A stretch of DNA of 64,000 nucleotides from positions 44,866,059-44,930,058 of the forward strand of contig OY979718.1 in assembly GCA_963855995.1 (NCBI GenBank), given 5' to 3'. Positions 56,401-64,000 of the stretch are shown in pieces. The DNA comes from Muricea muricata. Its lineage: Eukaryota; Cnidaria; Anthozoa; Malacalcyonacea; Plexauridae. Position numbers and translations under genes: made by a program. Each line of letters opens with the position of its first letter. Within the stretch, counting starts at the first letter, position 1. The notes beneath the pieces are model-generated. The model was not told where the DNA came from and made no database searches. It saw only the letters and a list, made by a program, of their open reading frames with translations.

Positions 56401-59400
56401 CAGGTCATATAATTATTAAACGTGTTAGAGATTGATCGTGTTTTTTCGTTCATTGTACATTCAGCTCATGCGTTATTTAAGAACAAAATACTCACAGTCT
56501 CTAACCCTTAAATAACGCGCAGCTCTCGACCAAAGAAAATGCAAAATGAACTCTTATTATTGTATAATATAAGCTACCAAGTACGTTTTCAATCGTTTTC
56601 ATATTATATGCGAGTGATTGAAGGATCAGCAGTTGGACAAAAACTGAGGCATGAAAAATATCAAGAGATAAGACAATAAAATTTACTTCATTTATATCTG
56701 GTGTATGGCGCAAAAAATTTGCCTTCTTTGGATAGTAAATGGCTTTCAAACTAAGAGCTATTACTATGTACACATGCCAGATGGTATTATACATCAAAAT
56801 TTAAGCCCGGATAAAAACGTTTGTTTTCGCGACTAGTTGCGAGACAATGCTTTTGTCGAGATATGAAATTAAAGAGGGCAACCTTTTTGGTCCAGGTACC
56901 TAGTGTTTCATGTCAGTTAATTCTGATACGAACAAATGTATAGAGGTACGTAGTACAATAACTACCTCCTCCACGGAGGTTTCGTTTATGGAAGTTGTTG
57001 GCGGTAGAAAAAGAGTAAATATATCGCATGTGATACCTTGGAATTTGCTCTCGGTATCAAAATTCCTAGGAAGAATATCCCAAGTAATGGACCTCCAATT
57101 ATACCAAATATACTGTAGGCGAGCTAACAGAAAAAAATAAAGATTATTAAACAAGTTAAGTGCATGTAATATTATAACTCATTGCAAACCTAAATGGTCC
57201 AGTGAGTAAACATGTGAGCATATTCAATTCGAATCACATGAGGGTCAAATCGCTTGGTTTGTGATTTGTGCGTCATTTTCAGGCTCTAAATTCTGTCGCG
57301 GCGGTAAAATTTTTCATTAAAATTATCCTATTCACATGATGAAATTCACTGCCGAGACGTATTGCAGCAACGAGTTGCAGCGATTTGTCACCTCGTGTGT
57401 TCCGCTCTTCAACATCATGATTCGATTCTGGAGAATTGAGACCCCGTTCACATGCACGATACCGGAATGAAACTCTTCCGGTTAAAAATCATTACGTTTT
57501 CAACTGTTCACACGGTACCGGTAGAGTTATACTTGTTACAGCTTTTGTTCATTTCATTATTGAAATTCACACGCTAAAATGTTTTGCATAGCCGTAATAA
57601 AACTCTTGCGCTTAGGCGTTCACACGGTAGTCTGACGGTTGGATTTCGTTCCGTTTTCAAAGTCTTACGGTACGTATACCGTTTCCAAACTCTTGCGGTT
57701 AGCGTTACGGTTTCACACAATTTCATACCGGCATCGTGTGCAACCTGATTCTCAGGGTCTTCACCTCCGCTACCCGCGCTACGGCGAAGACCCTGACACA
57801 GGCTGGTCACGTGGCACCCAAATTTTGGGTGCTTGACATTCGTACTTAGCAGGGGTAGGTAAAAACGGGTTATTTATAAGTAATAACATGGCTTGAGGGA
57901 GATTAGTGATTAAATGGTCCCGTAACCCGAGGGAGGTTTGTGGAATTCCCGAGCGCGAAGCCCGAGGGAATTCCACAAACCTCCCGAGGGTAAGGGGCCA
58001 TTTAATCACTAATCTCCCGAAAAGCCATGCTATTAGTTTGTAATAACATAGTTGACAAGGGTTTCCAAGCATATAATTTGTTTTTACTAACTGTTCAAAC
58101 TCATGTGAGAATAATAGCACTTTGAATAGGTCAGCGTAAGTGCTGCGTATAAATATGAGGGAGTTCCATTGATTTGACTAGTGTTGTGTCGTGTCGAATG
58201 TAATTCGCCCGCTGTAGCGGACGATTAGGTAGTAATCGACCCGGTAAAAACAAAAGAAACCCGGTCAACTATGCTATTACACAAATTATTGTCAAACAAC
58301 AAGGGAGACAAAAATATAGCAAAGATACGGTTTTATATAGAGTCAGATGACTTCCCGCTTCGTCGGTCTTCCCTTGTTGTTTGACAATAATTTGTTATAA
58401 CGCGTTTTTATCTATCCCTGCTAAGTACGAATGTCAAGCACCCAAAATTTGGGTGCCACGTGACCAGCCTGTGTCAGGGTCTTCGCCGTAGCGCGGGTAG
58501 CGAAGATGAAGACCCTGAGAATCAGGTTGCATCGTGTGAACGTAAGAATTTCATACCGTTTTCAAACTCTGCCGGTATCGTGTGAACGGGGTCTGAAAGT
58601 GGAAATCATGCGAGTGGCCGTGCAAGATGGCCGACAGAATAAGAGCACATGGTTTTGGTCAAATAATTTGAAAAAAAAAGAAAAATGATAGAATCCTCGC
58701 TCTCTTTATTTCATATATACCTGTAAAACCAATGTACCAAAGTATTTAACCACGAAAGCGCCACCTATTATCACTACACCATACACGACAGCTAAAATAG
58801 TAAAAAGATAATTAAAGATTTTTTCAAACCTTTGCAATTCTATGGCTGATATAAACAACGGACACTGTAACATGTAGCAACAGCTAAGTATTCGTAACTC
58901 TTTTTTCTCATAATACTGGGCCGGATGACCATATGGCTAAGATCGAGGTATATGCCACGAGTTATAGGGCCTGTGCTTTAGGGACCCACAGAACGGTTAA
59001 GGGCCTATTGTTTTCGAATTTTGAATTTTATTTCTGTATTGAAATAAATGTATATATTAAAGTACATGTACATGCACAAACAGTATACACAACAAAGACT
59101 ATTTTCGTAAGTTTAAAAAAGAATTAAGTCTAAAGAAAAAAGAAATATTTTATAACAAGAAAATGAGTTTCTCAAAATAAGATATGTCTCTTAATAATTA
59201 AAACTGATTTTTACGATGTATACCTTAAATATAGCTCGTTAAAGTGTGTTATAATGTATTTAAGAAATATAAAACATGTTCCTTGTTTATATACAGTTAT
59301 AGCAACACGAGTGGAAATTGGAAAAACGAGAAATTGTATTTTCCAAATTCCAATTTGCACGAGTATTGATATAACTATACATCCATACGGCGAAAAGTTT

Positions 59401-62400
59401 AATATTTCTTTTATAATATGGCACAAAGAACTTTAACAGAAGACTGGCGGGAAATTTTCCGTGTTGGCATAAAGTTATATCAACACGTCGTGCTCTTAGT
59501 CAATCAGCGTTTAGAATTTACAAACGCAGATAATATTATGTATTATATTATTATAATATTACAAATATTATAAATGCATTAACATTTTTAAAGACTTGGA
59601 TACAGTATAGACATAAGTACACAAATATGGACATAAGTACGCGTAAAACTAATAGGGTTTAGTATTATTACCTAATATTTTTGACAATTTTGTTGCCTCG
59701 TAGTCTGAAAGATCTGTCCATCTTCTCTTCACTAGATCTTCCAACGTTACAGTGATTAATGAATTAAGACCAGATGATGCCGTGCTAGATGATGGGAGGA
59801 ACTTTTGAAGCATTCATGGCTTTGAATCTTACCGTAAATTTCTGATTGTAATTACATTCCTGGTTTTATACATCAAGTTAATTCGTTACCGTTTTCATGA
59901 GCTAATACACGGATGGGATTACATACGGGCAGGGACCTACACATGCATGGACAGCATTTGCGGTTAAAGTGCTTTTTTAAACAAAAACGCCTACCTGGGA
60001 GAAAATAGACGCAGGGTTGAAATTCGTGACAAAGTAAAGGTGTAAACAGCTCATCCAACTGCTCAATTGACTTGCGAAAACTTGCGAAAAATTGCTACCA
60101 ATCGTAGTTATATAGCAAACATCAAAGTTTACAGGTTTACGTGGTACAAGGTTACAAGTAAAGTATGGAGCACAAGTAAGCCTCGTATGGCATCTTATAG
60201 AAGCATTGTCTATTGCGTAGTTCAAAGTTTGTCTTTAACAAACTACACCATCTTTGAATGCGTTACTGCCGAAATTGAACCACCAGCAGTGGAAGAGTAG
60301 AACACACCGTGTATAAGCTTGTTATGTTGACCGTTATAGAAACAATGTAAAATATACCAAAAAAATTACAAAGATTTTTTAATTGTTTACGTGTTTGATA
60401 TATACAAAAATATTTTTTTAGAAACAATTTAAATTGGTTACGTGTGTGACATAGATTTTACCAAAGATACCAAAGAAATTACTGGCTACGTGTGTGACAT
60501 ATACCAAAAAATTTTTTCTACATAAAATTTTTCAATTTTTTACGGGTGTGACATGCACCAAAAAAATTTTTACCAAAGATTTTTAAATTGTTTACGAGTG
60601 TCACAAAAACCAAAAATGTTTTTTTACATACGATTTTTCAATTTGTTACCTCTATGACACATACCAAAAACTTTTTATACACCCAAAAATGGGTGTGACA
60701 TATACCAAACAAATTTTTACAAAAGATTTTTTAATTGACTACATGTGTAGTAACATATACCAATTTTTTACAAATGTATTAAAATATGTTTTACTAAACT
60801 ATTATGTTTATTTCATGGCAACATGAAGGTTTGATATCCACATCGTGTTTCTAAATTCTAGTTTTTATTTAAAACGTTTGCATGTGGTATTTCGTCAATC
60901 GGTAATTTATGTTGTTGAGTTTTGGTGTGAAAGTGACAGGACCCCGGCATTGAACAAAAAATATTAAATTAGTTTTAACTGCATGAGTCATTTTTTCCAT
61001 TCCTAAAAAGTAAGAAATTATTTTTATATACATAATAAAATTATTGCTTTACCTCAAAGCTCCACTAAATAGGCATGCCATGAAAATTCCAGGCACTCCG
61101 GTCAGGTGACCCAATTTGTCAATGACAAAGTAAGGCAAGACCTAAAAAACACAGTCTTATTTGATTAAACTATACAAAATTGGACGTGTAGAATAAAAAC
61201 ATTATGTATATGTACCTGGTCGTTACTGGTAACTTTTTTAGATTCCTTAAGGTCACAGTCAGCGTAAACGGCAAAAATTACCATACCATCCAGACAACAG
61301 AATGTTACAATAAAAATAAGACCAGGAATATTTAACCACAAAGCTCTTAATATGAAAAAAGATATCAATTACAAATACAAGCTGGTATATGTAAAAAATA
61401 AACGTATGGACAAGCAAAATGCATTTTACAAGATATATTTTTAATGCTTTATTGTTTAATATATATACTAATATTGTGAGAAATATTAAAAATATTATCT
61501 AAACAAATTGTACACAATATAGATATAATGTACATTTGTGCACCAAAACAACATTGGAAATGAATTTGATGAGGGCCTTTAGCCGACCAAAGTTTCCTGG
61601 CAAGAAATTAATTAGGCACAGCACAAAATGTTTTAAGTCAGCTGAAAAGAATACAGTTCGTCCAAACTTGTTGAGTGTCTGAGTGACTATGTAGTGTCAA
61701 AATGGTAGAAGCTTAAGTGAGCGAAAAATATTACATGAAAAATTTATTTGCTTTAACAGACCGAAGGTTCAGTCTTATAACCTATGTCGAAGTAAAGCAA
61801 TATTTGGGTGTAGTTCAGCAGTTGGCTTTTTCTTCAAAATGGGTTTAGATACATACTTTTTAACTCTTCAGCTATCTTTTCGATACAATGCCGATTTAGT
61901 GACAATGCGTCAATCGCGTTGTAATGTTTTTTGTCAATACTCGCATTGTTTTTTAAATATTTTTGTACTCTTTCCGATCTTCCAGCGACTATGTAGTCAA
62001 TAATAAAGCATAATTATTTTAAAGATAGCCGCCACAGCAGTAACATGTACACGACATATGCACGTGTATTACAATTTGATTGCATATTGCATAGCAACAA
62101 AATTATTCAGTATGGTACCACGTGCATTAAAATTTATACCTTTGCGCAGTTTTAGCAGATTTTGAAGCCAGAAACCTCTGTACAGCAGCTTGGCTTACAG
62201 TCCATGGAGGCATTGCTGTAAATGCACCGCCAATTGCTAGCGTCCAGAATGTATTACGAACTGTTGGGTCTGGATTGAAACTAGAATAAATCTATTAGTT
62301 ACAAATATGTGATAAATAAGTTGACTTTTTATGCTTATATACACATCATACACAGAACCATAAGCCGTATTACTTATGTATTATGCAAATAATAAATGCA

Positions 62401-63258
62401 TTTGAATTCCAGTAACACCAAGGCCAGCTCGTCGCTCGCTGCTTTTTATGTACGCTGCTTTAACAAGTGTTATGTGTTTTATGTCTGGGTCCGAGAGACT
62501 AGCAGCGTGAGGGCCTAGCAGTTTTGAGTTAAACAGTCTATAATTGAAAAAGTGAGTAGTCCCTGCGGCCTGGTTTTCAAGCACACCGCATGTTTAAATA
62601 AAGTAATATCGAACGTGACTTTTTAAATATTTATCTTCTTCAATACCCGTCCGGTATTCAATTTTTTCTTAAAAGTGTAGATATGTTAAGATATACTGCC
62701 GCATTTTAGCCTCTCGTCTCTGCAGTGTGTCATAAACGTCACTATACCCGGCACTAGCGTGCAACATTAATTTGAGAAGTTATTCCTATCGCCCAAGACG
62801 CCTCCAGCTCCAGCACTACCGCTTACGTTCTTTATACTTTGATGTCATCGAATGGCTGACTTGAATAGTACTTAGTTTACTCAGCTCACTAGTCAGTCAT
62901 TATCTTTTTAAAATGCCTTACAATAATTACAATATTAAATCCAATTTATGTTGTGGATTGACCGTACATTGACCACAACATATTAATGTGCATGGAATTG
63001 AATTTTGTGCTGCAGACTTCATGATATGCCATCATAGAGTATTGCCCAAAGTAAACCTTAGATGAAGTGTAAATTTATAATGCTACTTAGCTATAATACT
63101 TACTCGAAAAAAGTAAGTCTGTCTCTGTCTTTGTTTATCTGCCACACATTATCGAATCCTCCAACTTCCACAGTTCCAACGATAAACACAGTAATCAGAC
63201 CCGCTACCATAACCAATGCCTGAAATACATCAGTCCAAACCACAGCTTTGAGACCACC
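53422..63258 (-). CDS. SLC5-family sodium/solute symporter, SMCT-like (gene 2, exons 5-14; 5' end outside window)
   Basis: Exons in transcript order: 63104-63258, 62140-62280, 61216-61345, 61053-61141, 59672-59784, 58721-58791, 57037-57123, 55518-55702, 54286-54386, 53422-53606. All introns are GT-AG with phases identical to gene 1 exons 5-14; the visible total is 1257 nt, 418 codons plus TAA. It begins at GGLKAVVWTDVFQ and includes FNPDP, VYADCD, ASSGLNSL, GGPLLGIF and the last membrane segment in the 54286 exon. Seven of the ten exons have exactly the length of their gene 1 counterparts in transmembrane regions. Differences concentrate in the exon 12 loop (one codon shorter, three N-glycosylation sequons) and the C-terminal tail (four codons shorter). 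No disabling change is visible. Exons 1-4 should lie past 64000. Role is as for gene 1; divergence in loop and tail suggests different regulation, which is inference. Confidence 0.9.
54996..55122. mobile_element. foldback element, about 50-bp arms
   Basis: GTAACTTCGAAAACAATAAA at the left mirrors TTTACTGTTTTCGAAGTTAC at the right, continuing through CATGATTGAATTGTTTAT, around AATTATAGTATAATTT. In gene 2 intron 12, next to the SINE. Confidence 0.75.
55123..55436 (+). mobile_element. tRNA-derived SINE
   Basis: The head carries an A-box-like TGGTGTAGTGGTCAGA (55161-55176) and a B-box-like GAGTTCGATCCCC (about 55200-55212) at tRNA-like spacing. A body contains GTTTTCTCCCGGTACTCCGG and TTTCCTCCCACAGGG, a motif I recognise from the central domain of widespread animal SINEs. 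The tail is (AAAT)n (about 55410-55436). The first 20 bases of the head (TGTATGGGGCTTCSGTGGTG) are duplicated in tandem. It lies in gene 2 intron 12. It is not a tRNA gene: no acceptor stem closes it. Confidence 0.82.
55765..55860 (-). pseudogene. partial tandem duplicate of gene 2 exon 12 with its acceptor
   Basis: About 95 bases duplicate the start of exon 12 and its upstream intron. The acceptor TTCATAG is kept, and the 14 codons after it read GAYAGTLIGFILT against GAYVGGLVGFKLT in the genuine exon (55702 downward). Similarity then stops, so there is no donor and the piece is a truncated pseudo-exon. In transcript order it lies upstream of the real exon 12. Confidence 0.75.
56140..56470. 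repeat. dispersed repeat family D, copy 2
   Basis: Colinear with 44105-44440 (see shared blocks there). Lies in gene 2 intron 11. Confidence 0.7.
57741..58529. mobile_element. Mutator-like MITE with about 128-bp TIRs and 9-bp TSD (copy 2)
   Basis: The TIRs begin CAACCTGATTCTCAGGG and match over about 128 bases with few differences (57741-57868 and 58402-58529). CATCGTGTG flanks both sides (57732-57740 and 58530-58538). The first 80 bases of the TIR align with those of copy 1 at 31831 (both contain GAA(G/A)...CCCT and a CTGGTC(A/G)CGTG block). The interior is two further foldbacks (57881-58036 and 58267-58398) and no transposase. In gene 2 intron 10. Confidence 0.85.
57881..58036. repeat. foldback inside Mutator-like copy 2
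   Basis: GTAATAACATGGC...AATTCCCGAG pairs with CGAGGGAATT...GCCATGCTATTAG; each arm is about 75 bases with minor differences, loop GCGAAGCC. Confidence 0.8.
59292..59375. repeat. small foldback
   Basis: GTTATAGCAACACGAGTGGA and its mirror CACGAGTATTGATATAAC flank a TTGGAAAA/TTTTCCAA core. In gene 2 intron 9 region. Confidence 0.6.
60330..60770. repeat. degenerate tandem repeat, about 60-bp unit
   Basis: Six to seven units of the pattern TTACGTGTGTGACATATACC-AAAAAATTTTT...AGATTTTTAAATTG with heavy drift. In gene 2 intron 8. Confidence 0.75.
61381..62139. other. gene 2 intron 6, nothing else recognised
   Basis: AT-rich intron without transposon termini or domain-bearing frames. Confidence 0.4.
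62281..63103. other. gene 2 intron 5, nothing else recognised
   Basis: Somewhat more GC-rich than its surroundings around 62400-62560 and 62740-62830, suggesting old insertions, but no termini or domains could be named. Confidence 0.4.
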
Positions 63259-64000
63259 CTAAATAAGGAAACAGCGAAATATGCGCTGGGTTACAGGGGA
63301 ACGACTCCCATTGTATGTTATTTTATACTAACTGAAATTAATAAATACGAAAACCATGTTTAAAAAATCTAATTTAATTTATTGTTAATTATTCTCAGAA
63401 ATGTTATTAACATTACTATATTACGCGTCTCGTTTCAGAATTCATGTGAGAAATTTATATCAATCAATCCTATATAAGTATCAAGTGAACTGGCTACAAG
63501 TAATAGTGCCCTTTTCAAATCAGGCTCTCCAGCCTGTTCAACTGGCAACTACCAGGTATGTAATCATCTCACTTTCTAGCCAATGGGTGGTGGCAATTAA
63601 TTTCTTTTGAAAAATCGATTGCTTTAAGTAACAGAAACATAATTTTCGGATGTGTCATATGTATATTATATATATCTATCACATACTTGTGCCTTTATGT
63701 GGGCGATAAGAGTTTAATATGAAAGCGATATGTTCCTGATATCGCTTTTTGTCACTGTGATATCGCCTTTTGTCGCGCAGAATTTGTCGCTGTGAAAAGA
63801 AAGATGGCGCCTGACCGAAGGAATGTCGAGGTGAAACTTTACAAAATAAACGATTTAAAAACATGTTTAGAGCGAGAAAATCACACAGAAACTTGCAGCT
63901 ATTAAAAGATAAGTTATTCTTTGTTTGTTCTTGTTAATTCCTATGTGTTAAGTTTATTTTTTAATGAAGGGTGAAATGTTTATTTTCAAAATATAGTATG
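63259..64000. other. gene 2 intron 4, left part
   Basis: The exon 4 homologue was looked for and not found, so exons 1-4 of gene 2 must be past the window. A small foldback (GATATCGC...TGTCACTGTGATATCGC) lies near 63725-63770. Confidence 0.4.

Larger units (their letters stand above)
57439..58594. mobile_element. older TIR element hosting a Mutator-like insertion
   Basis: AGACCCCGTTCACATGCACG at the left end and CGTGTGAACGGGGTCT at the right end are inverted repeats of about 27 bases. The left interior is built of repeated GTTCACACGGTA and TTCATACCGG motifs that also appear right of the inner element. No clear target duplication. Confidence 0.55.

Noticed and set aside
57574-58120. Two minus-strand frames of 78 and 113 codons
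   Set aside because: They fall within TIRs and foldbacks of the Mutator-like MITE and contain no domain.

Overview
The window is AT-rich animal genomic DNA. It has GT-AG spliced genes of many short exons, long introns, abundant trinucleotide microsatellites and several eukaryotic transposon classes: BEL/Pao, DIRS-like, LINEs with two kinds of endonuclease, hAT-like, Mutator-like and mariner-like MITEs, and a tRNA-derived SINE. The mix fits an early-branching invertebrate such as a cnidarian or sponge; the sequence alone does not settle which. Nothing bacterial or organellar was seen.

Positions 1-22,160 are a retroelement-dense block. It opens inside a BEL/Pao LTR retrotransposon whose gag-pol frame is intact from the window edge to 5952, followed by a candidate 3' LTR. 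A decayed LINE with a C-terminal restriction-like endonuclease (REL) follows at about 9.1-10.9 kb. From 11 to 22 kb, REL-type LINE tails on both strands alternate with (ATT/TAA)n tracts, one of them 880 bp long. A near-intact LINE of another kind (apurinic-type endonuclease plus RT; ORF2 uninterrupted at 969 codons, ORF1 with a single in-frame TAG) is inserted into the 3' UTR of one REL copy.

The host-gene content is on the minus strand: two head-to-tail paralogues of the SLC5 sodium/solute symporter family, closest in appearance to the sodium-coupled monocarboxylate transporter group (SLC5A8/A12-like). Gene 1 (46503 down to 24731) can be assembled completely: 14 exons, every intron GT-AG, every phase compatible, 602 codons plus stop. 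Gene 2 (63258 down to 53422) shows the last 10 exons, with the same boundaries and phases; its first four exons lie beyond the right edge. About 6.9 kb of repeat-rich spacer separates them.

The introns and spacer carry nested transposons. Gene 1 intron 12 holds a hAT-like element (8-bp target duplication) inside a LINE inside a DIRS-like element. Gene 1 intron 9 holds a decayed BEL/Pao copy with a small hAT MITE in it. Intron 10 of each paralogue contains a different member of one family of long-TIR elements (termini CAACCT, perfect 9-bp target duplications), inserted independently. Gene 2 also shows a partial tandem copy of exon 12 with its splice acceptor, and a tRNA-derived SINE. Foldback elements with long arms are scattered through the second half. 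No single clearly new system was found; the microsatellite-bounded REL retrotransposons and the parallel Mutator-like insertions are the most interesting observations.
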